Shown here piece by piece: positions 1-6,359 of a DNA stretch of 8,466 nt; the stretch's first letter is position 1, and each line of letters starts with the position of its first letter. The notes below the pieces were generated by a model. It did not search any database. It saw only the letters and a list, made by a program, of their open reading frames with translations, and was not told where the DNA came from. Source of the stretch: Acidobacteriota bacterium (GTDB taxonomy: Bacteria > Acidobacteriota > Terriglobia > Bryobacterales > Bryobacteraceae); the NCBI GenBank assembly GCA_947505565.1, contig CANNLB010000066.1, positions 1 through 8,466 on the forward strand, written 5' to 3'. Made by a program: the position numbers and the translations under genes.

Positions 1-527
1 CGCGAAGGAGACCCGGAGATCTGAGTGTTCGTCGAGTCACCGGTGACGCCGGGGGCGAGGAAGATGAACTGTTCGAGGTTGCGAACGTTGCCGCCGACAA
101 AGAGGGGAAGGTCCATCAGCTTCTTCCGTTGGATGGTGGTGCCGAGGTCGGAGGTGGCGGTTTGGAGTTCGGTGGCGGTGCCGGAGACTTCGACGGTTTG
201 TTCGACCTGGCCGACTTCGAGCGAGAAATCGATAGCGCGGGTCTGGGCGACGTTGAGTTCGAGGCCCTTCTGCACGGCGCGGCGGAAGCCCTTCGCTTGG
301 ACGGCGATTTCGTAGGTGCCGAGGGTGAGTTGCTGGAGTGAGTAAGTGCCGGTTGTATTTGTTGCGGTTTTGTAGGTGAGGCCCGTGGAGGTGTTGGTGG
401 CCGTTATACCGGCCGAGGGGATGGCGGCGCCCGACGGGTCTTGGACCCGGCCGGTAAAGGAGCCGAGGACAGTTTGGGCGGCGAGGAGGGCGGAGAGGGT
501 TAGGAGGGCGAATAGAAGTCGAAGCAT
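1..527 (-). CDS. Oar-like TonB-dependent receptor, N-terminal part (cut by window start)
   Basis: The reading frame is open from an ATG at 527 down to the window edge, giving 175 residues with no stop; the C-terminus lies outside. Residues 1-18 (MLRLLFALLTLSALLAAQ) look like a Sec signal peptide. Residues about 22-105 form a carboxypeptidase-regulatory-like beta-sandwich, with GSFTGRVQDPSGAAIPSAG at the start, TGTYSLQQLTLGTYEIAV in the middle and AKGF near 78-81. Residues about 110-175 resemble a TonB plug, with KLMDLPLF, RNLEQFIFLAPGV and a Gly/Ser-rich run. This order is typical of the roughly 1000-residue outer-membrane receptors that are numerous in Acidobacteriota; they are presumed to import large substrates, but the ligand cannot be told. 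No clear ribosome binding site precedes the ATG. The family call is firm; transport function is inferred, since the barrel is not seen. Confidence 0.85.
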   Translation of the reverse strand, partial: MLRLLFALLTLSALLAAQTVLGSFTGRVQDPSGAAIPSAGITATNTSTGLTYKTATNTTGTYSLQQLTLGTYEIAVQAKGFRRAVQKGLELNVAQTRAIDFSLEVGQVEQTVEVSGTATELQTATSDLGTTIQRKKLMDLPLFVGGNVRNLEQFIFLAPGVTGDSTNTQISGSPS

Positions 528-547
528 GACAAGAATAGTTTACATGG

Positions 548-1332
548 TCATTGAGAAATAGTAAGGAAACGAAGCATTTGCCAGCGGGAGTTTGCGGTGG
601 AGGTTTGGGCTCCGCCGTCCACAAGACGAGGGCCGACGAAGGCGGGTCCCTTCGTCGCTCATGAGATAGAGAAGATTATTATTGTGGTCGAAGCCGAGGT
701 AGCAGGCGCGCCGAGCATCCAGAGTGTTTTGAATCAGCACCTGCGCGAATCTGATATTCGTGCTGCGCGGGTTGCCGGTAGTGGAATTGATATCCTCGTA
801 GAAAATGGAGAGCGGACTGTTTGGGTTAGGGGGGGGATGCGATGGAGTTGCTCTGGTTGGTGGGAAAGGCGGTGGACAGGTTGTGGTGGCCGATGAGCTG
901 CCAGCCGGAGTTGTTCCCTTGGCGATCGCGGGCGGCTCCATAAATGACTCGCTCTGTGATCAGTGTTGGCTGGACCAGATACGCAATGGCAAGCGTAACC
1001 GAGTGAACCTCCCGGGTGAATTGGATGCCTTCTGTACTGTTGCTGAAGATGTTGAGAATGGCCTGGTCCGCAACGCCGTTGGGATCGGCAAAGCGGATGG
1101 ACCTCTGTGCCAACAAACGTACCGACGCGGGTGGGGCCGGGGTTGGGGGCGGCGATCGGGCTAAGGCTGGGCGGAGAGAGGACGAGGTGCTGAGCCGCTT
1201 GGGGTTAGTCTCGGAGATAACAAGTCGGCCCAGGCTTTTGTGGAAGGCGGAGGATATCGGTCGGAAGGAGAAGTGTCTCTGTTGGGCGGGCGTAATGGAA
1301 CAAAGGAACACGCGCAAAAACAGCCGTCTCAT
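548..1332 (-). pseudogene. Frameshifted secreted repeat-domain protein
   Basis: An ATG at 1332 opens MRRLFLRVFLCSITPAQQ, a plausible signal peptide. Further on, FADPNGVADQAILNIF and VIYGAARDRQGNNSGWQ match the start and end of a beta-rich domain I recall from secreted Bryobacterales proteins. The frame stops at a run of eight C (complement of 829-836). With seven C it would continue into NPNSPLSIFYEDINSTTG and ARRACYLGFDHNNNLLYLMS, the first half of a second copy of the domain. A second break near 643-650 (one extra C) separates this from AFVGPRLVDGGAQTSTANSR, which ends at a stop at 548-550. Between about 1110 and 1200 another frame reads LSPIAAPNPGPTRVGTFVG, hinting at a third break. The first domain also lacks its middle. 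I read this as a decayed gene; sequencing error at homopolymers could explain part of it. Confidence 0.65.
829..836. repeat. Eight-base G/C homopolymer at a frame break
   Basis: Eight consecutive G on the + strand (C on the coding - strand) lie exactly where the secreted-domain gene changes frame. Reading through eight C gives TCC CCC CCC TAA; a seven-C tract would join both halves in frame. This could be a slippage mutation, a phase-variable switch or a base-calling error. Confidence 0.8.
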
Positions 1333-1357
1333 ATCGCTGCTCGGACCGTAGCACAAT

Positions 1358-1363
1358 AGAGGA
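1358..1363 (+). promoter_or_regulatory. Ribosome binding site abutting the DsbA-like start
   Basis: AGAGGA directly touches the ATG at 1364, closer than usual. An in-frame TAG at 1349-1351 leaves no upstream start, so the ATG is fixed despite the poor spacing. Only 31 bases separate this start from the divergent start at 1332. Confidence 0.45.
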
Positions 1364-2209
1364 ATGCTTCGACTGGGTGCTTTCTTATTTGCCGGGCTGG
1401 TGCTGGCGCAGGACTGGAAGTCGGCGACCGAGTTGCCGGGTGTGAACTTCACCGGCTTATCTGCCGCGAAAAAGACCGAAGTGCTGCAGATTCTGCGGGA
1501 GTTTGGCTGCCCGTGTGGCTGCCCGATGCAGTTGGCCCAGTGCCGCGTCGAAGACCCCGCGTGCAGCCAAAGCACGACTTTGGCGACTGTCGCCGTGGAT
1601 GCGGCGAAGGCGGGCAAGGATATTCGCAAGGCGCTGGCGGCGTCGCCCCTTGTGAAGGCAGCGGGGGACCGCAATCGAATGTTGCTCGATCCGATCGAGA
1701 TCGCGATCGCCGGTTCGCCAGCCAAGGGTCCGGCCAATGCGAAGATTACGATCGTCGAGTTCTCGGATTTTCAGTGCCCGTACTGCATCAAGGCAACCGG
1801 CCATTTGGACGCTGCTTTGAGGGCGTTTCCGAAGGATGTACGGTTAGTCTACAAACACTTTCCGCTCGATAGCCATGGGCAGGCACGAATGGCCGCGCAG
1901 GCGAGTTTGGCCGCCGAGCAGCAGGGTAAGTTCTGGCCGATGCACGATCGGCTCTACGCCCAGAGCCGGCAGATCAGCCGGATGAACGTGCTCAACTGGG
2001 CGAAGGAGTTGGGGATAGACATGCCCAAATTCGTCGCCGCGCTGGATTCGTCGGCGGTGAAGGGGCAAGTGGATCGGGACGTCCAAGAGGGCGACCGCAT
2101 TGGGGTGCAGGGAACGCCTACCGTTTTCGTGAACGGGAAAAAATATCAGGGGTCGCTGGACCCGGGCGTGTTTCTTCCAGTGTTGACGAAAGAGTTAGTC
2201 GAGAAGTAG
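1364..2209 (+). CDS. Exported DsbA-family thioredoxin with Cys-rich N-terminal segment
   Basis: This 281-residue protein begins with a short signal peptide (MLRLGAFLFAGLVLAQ, 1-16). Residues about 30-95 form a helical-looking segment with five cysteines (C49, C51, C53, C60, C67) in the pattern CPCGCPMQLAQC, resembling cysteine motifs of CcmH/NrfF-type proteins. Residues about 108-281 are a DsbA/DsbG-like thioredoxin domain: the strand ITIVEFSDFQ leads into the redox motif CPYC (138-141), and the cis-proline loop is GTPTVFVNG (Pro252). Such proteins act outside the cytoplasmic membrane as thiol oxidases, reductases or isomerases. The phrase YKHFPLDSHGQA and the following helices match the BdbD/DsbA-like insertion. 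It appears to be a single-gene unit followed by a hairpin. The fold and active site are clear; the direction of the redox reaction and its partner are not. Confidence 0.88.
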   Translation: MLRLGAFLFAGLVLAQDWKSATELPGVNFTGLSAAKKTEVLQILREFGCPCGCPMQLAQCRVEDPACSQSTTLATVAVDAAKAGKDIRKALAASPLVKAAGDRNRMLLDPIEIAIAGSPAKGPANAKITIVEFSDFQCPYCIKATGHLDAALRAFPKDVRLVYKHFPLDSHGQARMAAQASLAAEQQGKFWPMHDRLYAQSRQISRMNVLNWAKELGIDMPKFVAALDSSAVKGQVDRDVQEGDRIGVQGTPTVFVNGKKYQGSLDPGVFLPVLTKELVEK

Positions 2210-2221
2210 CTTGATCGACTA

Positions 2222-2249
2222 CCCGACGGTGAAAAGAACAACCGTCGGG
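2222..2249. terminator. Nine-base-pair hairpin after the DsbA-like gene
   Basis: CCCGACGGT (2222-2230) and ACCGTCGGG (2241-2249) form a perfect stem around a 10-base A-rich loop, 12 bases after the stop at 2207-2209. No T-run follows on either strand, so it is not a classical intrinsic terminator. It may still stop transcription or protect the 3' end of the mRNA. Confidence 0.5.
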
Positions 2250-2282
2250 GAATGCTTGCATTAGTCTTAGGCGAGTCTGACA

Positions 2283-2797
2283 ATGGCCCACGCCGCGGTG
2301 GAGGCTAAGGCCGAACGATTCAACACCCAGCATTTCATGATTCCCGGTCGCTTGTTCAAAGGCCGGCGGAGCGGTCAGATGCAACTGGGATCGCTCGCAG
2401 ACGATGAGCGATTGAAGATGATTTTGCCGCAGGCCTGTTGCTGTTGTGCGAGTCGATAATTCCTGACCGTCGATCATCTGATTCCCACGAGCCAGGGCGG
2501 CGAGAACTGCGGGGAAACTTGGTTTGGGCTTGCCGCGGTAGCAATAGCTCGAAAGGCGCTCGAGATACGCTCGTATGGATTGCTGAAAGCGGCTCGTTTC
2601 CTCCTCTGCTCTTGCCGCGGAGATACTGGAACATCGCAGTTGCGCTATCTCGAGAGCGGGGCGTGACGCAGGAACCGATCACGAACCCGCCTCCGATGCC
2701 GTTTCTGTTTGAAGCCATTCCGCTGTGTTACCCGCCGCCCAAAACGCTCTGTCTGTGGGTCACTGATCGGGATGCCGCCGCTACCGCGGATGGCTGA
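2283..2797 (+). pseudogene. HNH endonuclease, inactivated
   Basis: From the ATG at 2283 the frame reads 58 residues, with FMIPGRLFKGRRSG and a Cys cluster ACCCCASR, then hits TAA at 2457-2459. The same frame continues after the stop with FLTVDHLIPTSQGGEN, the DH and GG.N core of an HNH nuclease. Around 2511-2517 (GGGGAAA) one base appears lost: adding one A gives GENL, joining NLVWACRGSNSSKG in the next frame, which runs on through RRYWNIAVALSRERG and FEAIPLCYPPP to a TGA at 2795-2797. The usual second CxxC reads CRGS (AGC at 2540-2542), so a zinc-site cysteine is also lost. Three independent lesions make a dead gene more likely than sequencing error. In life it would have been a small metal-dependent DNA nuclease of about 170 residues. 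Confidence 0.75.
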
Positions 2798-3062
2798 TCA
2801 CGGCCTTCGCCGTGCCCTGGGGGCCGTACGCCTGGTCCGTGTAGAGCCGTAGGGGCCAGAGCCAGAAAGGCACGCGGAGGAACGCGGTTCCGCTAACACC
2901 CTCCTGCCTCACAACCTTGCCATCCGGCCCGGCGCTCGTCGGCATGCGGCTCCTTCGGCACGAGCCTCGCGGCAGGGCCTCACTGCCCCGGCGCGTCGGC
3001 TCCGGCGAAGCCGCACATGGGATGGCGCAGTGATAGACTTCCGGGTCGATGTTGAGGCTCAT
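2781..3062 (-). CDS. Hypothetical 93-residue open frame, possibly not a gene
   Basis: The ATG at 3062 is preceded immediately by TAAGGA, which could serve both as the stop of the upstream frame and as a ribosome binding site. The product begins MSLNIDPEVYHCAIP, has a basic middle part, and ends with a Trp-rich stretch (FLRVPFWLWPLRLYTDQAYG). I recognise no family. Third codon positions are GC-rich as in neighbouring genes, but GC-rich DNA also gives long chance frames, and another - frame (2980-3237) is open over part of the span. Its 3' end overlaps the HNH pseudogene on the opposite strand by 17 bases. It shares one frame with the two fragments upstream, so it may be the tail of a decaying gene rather than a separate protein. 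Confidence 0.3.
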   Translation of the reverse strand: MSLNIDPEVYHCAIPCAASPEPTRRGSEALPRGSCRRSRMPTSAGPDGKVVRQEGVSGTAFLRVPFWLWPLRLYTDQAYGPQGTAKAVISHPR

Positions 3063-3065
3063 TCC

Positions 3066-3257
3066 TTACAGATCGCGGCGGATACTCCGGTCGCCGGGTT
3101 TGGCCTCGACAGGGTCGAAGCCGCCGGAAGATCCGCCCGCAAGCATACGAAGAATTTCGACGGGCCCGACCCGCGCGAGAGCGTCGATACGACACCAGGT
3201 TTCGCCGAGGATCACTTGCTGCTGGGTAACCCGCCAAGTCTGGTACAGGCCCGTCCG
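3066..3257 (-). pseudogene. Unidentified coding remnant between two in-frame stops
   Basis: Between TAG (3258-3260) and TAA (3066-3068) there are 63 codons with a protein-like composition: GLYQTWRVTQQQVILGETWC, then RIDALARVGPVEILRMLAGG and FDPVEAKPGDRS. No ATG lies near the beginning; a GTG before ILGET is the only plausible internal start, with no obvious binding site. I do not recognise the family. The frame is the same as that of the fragments on either side, which suggests one former gene hit by nonsense mutations, or two adjacent remnants. Confidence 0.35.
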
Positions 3258-3506
3258 CTAGCTACTATTGACGCGAAAAGTCCCCAAAATGCCGACGGCC
3301 AGCGTGGCGCCGTTTGGCGCGCGGAACGAAAACTGCTGGTCGTCGGCTACCCGGTGGCCCGTGACGTTCGATCCCGTCGGACCCTCCGATCCTGTAAGAA
3401 GTGTGACCGACGCGGCGTCGGTCGAAGTCCAGCGGAGAACGGCTCGCCCCAGTCCGTCTCGGCAGTCGGCGATGACGGCGAGCAGCAGCAGGTTCAGAGC
3501 ATAGTT
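3258..3506 (-). pseudogene. C-terminal beta-domain fragment lacking a start codon
   Basis: The frame from the TGA at 3507-3509 to the TAG at 3258-3260 contains CRDGLGRAVLRWTSTDAASV, then GPTGSNVTGHRVADDQQFSF and ATLAVGILGTFRV. This C...G....L.WT...A..V pattern is what I recall from the last beta-sandwich domain of secreted bacterial proteins. There is no ATG, GTG or TTG in the frame before this domain. The part just upstream (LNLLLLAVIADC) comes from a CTG repeat and looks superficially like a signal sequence. The first 13 bases overlap the end of the GlcD-like gene in another frame. I read it as the 3' stump of a gene whose 5' part was deleted. Confidence 0.5.
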
Positions 3507-4924
3507 TCAGCGGTCACCGGTTTTTGGCGAATCTCCATGCAGCCGCGACCGGTGGGGAGCACCTTGTCGGGATTCAGGAGACAGGTGGGGTCGAATAGGG
3601 TTTTGAAGCGGCCGATCATATCGAGCGTGTCCGAAGTGAACAGCTTCGACATCAGCTCCATTTTTTCCATGCCGACGCCATGCTCGCCCGTAATGGAGCC
3701 GCCGACCGAAATGCAGTAGCTGAGAATGTCCTCGCCGGCGTGCCGCGCCTTTTCGAGTTCGCCGGGTTTGCGGGCGTCGAACAGAATGATCGGGTGCATA
3801 TTGCCATCGCCAGCATGAAAAATATTAGAGATCGTCAGGCCGTACTTCGCGCTGATCTTACCGATTTCTTTGAGCGTCGTGGCGATCTTGGTCCGGGGAA
3901 CGACGCCGTCTTGCACGTAATAATAGGGGCTAACGCGACCAACTGCACCGAATGCGTTCTTGCGACCTTTCCAAAGCAACGCGCGTTCCTCCTCACTCTT
4001 TGCAACGCGGAATTCTCGGGCACCAGAGGCCAAACAAGCTTCACGAACTTGTTCCAACTGTTCCTCAACGGCTTCCTTGAGACCTTCCAACTCGATGAGC
4101 AAAACCGCGGCGGCGTCCAGCGGGTAGCCGGCGTGCGTCGCTTCTTCCACCATCCGTAGCATCACGCCATCCAGCATTTCCACGGCGACCGGCGTAATCG
4201 CGCGGGCCGCAATTTCGCTAACCGCGTCTCCCGCGTCGGTGGGAGAGTTGAAAATGGCCAGAGTCGTTTTCACCAGTTCGGGCTGGCGCATCAGGCGTAG
4301 CACAACCTTAGTCACCAGACCCATCGTCCCCTCCGAACCCGTCATCAGGCCGACGAGGTCGTAGCCGGGCAGATCCTGTTCATGGCCGCCCGTAGAGATC
4401 ACGCTGCCATCGGGCAGGACCATCTCAAGGCCAAGGACGTGGTTGGTCGTCACGCCGTAGGCGAGCGTATGCGGGCCCCCGGCGTTCTCGGCCACATTGC
4501 CGCCAATCGTGCACGCTCGTTGGCTCGACGGGTCCGGCGCGTAAAAATACTTCTGCGCCTGCACGGCCAGAGTGACATCGAGGTTGACGACGCCGGGCTC
4601 CACCGTGATGCGCTCGTTCTCCAGATCGATCGAAAGGATTTTGTTCATCCGGGCGAAGGCGATCATGATGCCTCCGCGCGCCGCGATGACGCCTCCGGAA
4701 AGCCCCGTCCCTGCACCGCGACCAACAAACGGCACCCCGGATTCCCGAGCGAGATTCACAATGGCAACCACGTGGGCCGTCTCACGCGGAAACACAACGG
4801 CGTCAGGCCGGTGCTTGTCCACTCCGCCGTCGTACTCGTACAAGCTGAGGTCGGCTGGTTGGTCCAAAACACCCTTCTCGCCGACGATCTTCTTCAGCTT
4901 GGCGACCACTTCAGGGGCGATCAT
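3494..4924 (-). CDS. glcD: FAD-linked oxidase, glycolate/D-lactate dehydrogenase GlcD type
   Basis: The 476-residue length fits GlcD and D-lactate dehydrogenases of the FAD-binding type 4 (VAO) family, which oxidise a 2-hydroxy acid to the 2-oxo acid. The N-terminal FAD domain shows VVFPRETAHVVAIVNLA and the pyrophosphate-binding loop GRGAGTGLSGG (68-78), then SSQRACTIGGNVAENAGG and MTGSEGTMGLVTKVVLRL. The C-terminal substrate domain carries NIFHAGDGNMHPIILFD and ITGEHGVGMEKMELM, both diagnostic of this family. No glcE or glcF is seen, and there is no fused iron-sulfur domain, so its electron acceptor is unknown. The start ATG overlaps the stop of the TlpA-like gene (ATGA), implying coupled translation. 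The family is certain; glycolate versus D-lactate as substrate is not. Confidence 0.92.
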   Translation of the reverse strand: MIAPEVVAKLKKIVGEKGVLDQPADLSLYEYDGGVDKHRPDAVVFPRETAHVVAIVNLARESGVPFVGRGAGTGLSGGVIAARGGIMIAFARMNKILSIDLENERITVEPGVVNLDVTLAVQAQKYFYAPDPSSQRACTIGGNVAENAGGPHTLAYGVTTNHVLGLEMVLPDGSVISTGGHEQDLPGYDLVGLMTGSEGTMGLVTKVVLRLMRQPELVKTTLAIFNSPTDAGDAVSEIAARAITPVAVEMLDGVMLRMVEEATHAGYPLDAAAVLLIELEGLKEAVEEQLEQVREACLASGAREFRVAKSEEERALLWKGRKNAFGAVGRVSPYYYVQDGVVPRTKIATTLKEIGKISAKYGLTISNIFHAGDGNMHPIILFDARKPGELEKARHAGEDILSYCISVGGSITGEHGVGMEKMELMSKLFTSDTLDMIGRFKTLFDPTCLLNPDKVLPTGRGCMEIRQKPVTAETML

Positions 4925-5439
4925 CGGACGTATCCTTCTAGCCGCTTGAGCAGCGCCGGATCCATCCAGTCGCGGTCGGAAATGAACTTTTCCACTACTT
5001 TACCGTCGGGGGTGATCACGTAGGTCTCCGGGATCTTAAAGGTCCCGTATTCGGCGGAGATATTGGCCTCCGGGTCCCGCGCGGTCTCAAACGAAAGCTT
5101 GAATCGCTGCGTGAAGGCTTTGTATGCCTTCTCGTCCTGGTCGATCGAGATGCCAACGACGACCACGCCTTTCGGGGCGAGAGCCCGGGCCATCGCGTTC
5201 AGGCTCGGGAGCTCATTGACGCACGGCGGGCACCACGTCGCCCAAAAATTCAGCACCAAAAGTTTGCCGCCAAAATCGGTACGCGACAGCTTCGTGCCGC
5301 GGTCCGAGGTGATCGCGAATTGGGGAGCGGTATCGCCGACGTTCACGAGGCGTTCCCGAAGGGAATCACCCACGATGGCGACGAGTCCGACGGCGAGGGT
5401 GGTGGCGGCGACTTTGAGCCACTGATCTGGATTCTGCAT
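4921..5439 (-). CDS. TlpA/ResA-like membrane-anchored thioredoxin
   Basis: This 172-residue protein has an uncleaved-looking N-terminal membrane segment (about 9-24, VAATTLAVGLVAIVG) that would place the rest outside the cytoplasmic membrane. The thioredoxin fold begins with the AhpC/TSA-type VGDTAPQFAI and has LLVLNFWATWCPPCVNELPS with the redox pair C70 and C73 in WCPPC. The Pro-containing loop is KIPETYVITPDGKV. Relatives reduce disulfides, for example in cytochrome c maturation (ResA, CcmG) or protect secreted proteins. It is the first gene of a two-gene unit with the FAD oxidase, with a 4-base ATGA overlap. No good ribosome binding site is seen before the ATG. The fold and location are secure; the specific substrate is unknown. 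Confidence 0.88.
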   Translation of the reverse strand: MQNPDQWLKVAATTLAVGLVAIVGDSLRERLVNVGDTAPQFAITSDRGTKLSRTDFGGKLLVLNFWATWCPPCVNELPSLNAMARALAPKGVVVVGISIDQDEKAYKAFTQRFKLSFETARDPEANISAEYGTFKIPETYVITPDGKVVEKFISDRDWMDPALLKRLEGYVR

Positions 5440-5496
5440 AGGGGTTAAAATATCTAGTGTATCCCTGTGCCTGATTCTCGCATCCTATCGAATGTA
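5440..5496. promoter_or_regulatory. Short divergent promoter region
   Basis: Two operons point away from this 57-base gap, so it should hold both promoters unless they lie inside the genes. It contains an AT-rich patch at 5445-5453 (TTAAAATAT) in otherwise GC-rich DNA. TAAAAT (5446-5451) could be a -10 box for the + side, and its complement could serve the - side. No convincing -35 box is visible. Confidence 0.3.
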
Positions 5497-5907
5497 ATGC
5501 TCATCACGCGTCGCGTTGAATTTTCCTCGTCCCACATCTGCCGGAACCCGCAACTGTCCGAAGAAGAGAACGTCCGGCTTTACGGCCCGGCGGCAAATGT
5601 AAACGGCCACGGCCACAATTATGTGCTGGAGGTGACTCTAGCCGGGGATGTCGACCCCGTCACCGGCATGATCTACGACCTCAAAGACCTGAAGGACGTG
5701 ATGATGGAAGAGGTGGTTGACCCCATGGATCATCGCCACCTCAACTACGAAGTTCCGCCTTTCGACAAGGTGATTCCGACGACAGAAAACTTGGCGGTCG
5801 AGATTTGGACCCGTCTGGACCGACGCTTTCAGGCGGGGCCAGCCCGGCTCCACACCGTGCGCCTGTTTGAAACCGAAGACACCTGCGTCGAGTATCAAGG
5901 CGCCTAA
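5497..5907 (+). CDS. PTPS/QueD-family protein lacking the catalytic cysteine
   Basis: A 136-residue member of the 6-pyruvoyl-tetrahydropterin synthase / 6-carboxy-tetrahydropterin synthase (QueD) family. Zinc ligands are H13 (SSSH), H38 and H40 (NGHGHNY). The DH pair of the active site is D78/H79 in MDHRHLN, PTTEN is at 94-98, and the pterin-anchoring Glu is E125 in RLFETED. Aligned without gaps to the downstream copy from ENxRL[FY]G, the catalytic Cys position is Ala32 (GPAANVNGHGH versus [11 protein letters not shown]). C15 is the only nearby cysteine. The family usually begins MLLTRRVEF, so I chose the ATG at 5497; a GTG at 5467 would add ten residues. Its stop overlaps the next start by one base (TAATG). 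It may have lost synthase activity, do a different pterin reaction, or pair with its neighbour. Confidence 0.85.
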   Translation: MLITRRVEFSSSHICRNPQLSEEENVRLYGPAANVNGHGHNYVLEVTLAGDVDPVTGMIYDLKDLKDVMMEEVVDPMDHRHLNYEVPPFDKVIPTTENLAVEIWTRLDRRFQAGPARLHTVRLFETEDTCVEYQGA

Positions 5908-6359
5908 TGACGGTCAACTTGACGCGGAACTACCGCTTTGTGGCCTCCCATCGTCTCCATTTGGAACAGCTGGGCGCCGAAGAGAACCAGCGGCTTTTTG
6001 GTAAGTGCAATAACCCCTACGGCCACGGCCACAATTATGTCGTTTCCATCACAGTCCGGGGCTCTGTGGACGAGCGAACCGGCTTGGTCGTCTCGCTGGC
6101 CGAACTCGATTCGCTCGTGCGGCGAGAGGTGTTGGATCGCTACGATCATCGCTATTTGAACGTCGACGTGCCCGAATTCGCGACCGTTCCATCGACGACT
6201 GAAAACATGGCGTTTGCGATTCGAGACCACCTGCTACGCGAGTGGAAGGGCACCTTGGGAGCCTCGGCCCCCCAACTGGCCAACGTCCGAGTGCAAGAAA
6301 CAAAACGAAACTCTGTCGAGCTCACGCTCATCGATTCAAGTGAAGATGAAACAACGTAA
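5907..6359 (+). CDS. 6-pyruvoyl-/6-carboxy-tetrahydropterin synthase (PTPS/QueD family), canonical active site
   Basis: This 150-residue protein carries the full PTPS/QueD active site: zinc ligands H15 (ASHRLHL), H40 and H42 (YGHGHNY), nucleophile C34 in [12 protein letters not shown]80/H81 in YDHRYLN, PSTTEN at 95-100 and the substrate Glu E131 in VQETKRN. Enzymes of this family convert 7,8-dihydroneopterin triphosphate, the product of FolE, into 6-pyruvoyl-tetrahydropterin (towards biopterin-type cofactors) or 6-carboxy-tetrahydropterin (towards queuosine). The sequence alone does not settle which. It is sandwiched between its Cys-less paralogue (1-base overlap) and folE (14-base overlap), so all three should be co-translated. 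The absence of queC and queE from the window leaves a biopterin-like or folate-related role open. Confidence 0.88.
   Translation: MTVNLTRNYRFVASHRLHLEQLGAEENQRLFGKCNNPYGHGHNYVVSITVRGSVDERTGLVVSLAELDSLVRREVLDRYDHRYLNVDVPEFATVPSTTENMAFAIRDHLLREWKGTLGASAPQLANVRVQETKRNSVELTLIDSSEDETT

Noticed and set aside
37..624. A 195-residue - strand frame rich in Arg and Pro
   Set aside because: It overlaps the receptor gene on the same strand in another frame; the receptor frame has a signal peptide and family motifs.
1333..1737. Upstream extension of the - strand frame 826-1737 as a 303-residue protein
   Set aside because: The extension lies wholly antisense to the DsbA-like gene and gives low-quality sequence; the natural start is the signal-peptide-like ATG at 1332.
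2799..3013. Series of short hairpins (2799-2814, 2948-2966, 2971-2987, 2997-3013) as a structured RNA
   Set aside because: The stems are only five or six base pairs in very GC-rich DNA, loops are unrelated, and no known RNA class matches; chance is sufficient.
3030..3719. A 229-residue + strand frame
   Set aside because: It runs antisense to the 3' end of the GlcD gene and to the remnants, with no recognisable motif.
4382..5023. A 213-residue + strand frame
   Set aside because: It is antisense to the clearly coding GlcD and TlpA genes and is rich in Arg, Ala and His as expected for a shadow frame.
5467..5496. GTG start adding ten residues to the first PTPS-like protein
   Set aside because: Family members begin close to the TRRVEF segment, and neither start has a good binding site, so the ATG at 5497 is preferred.
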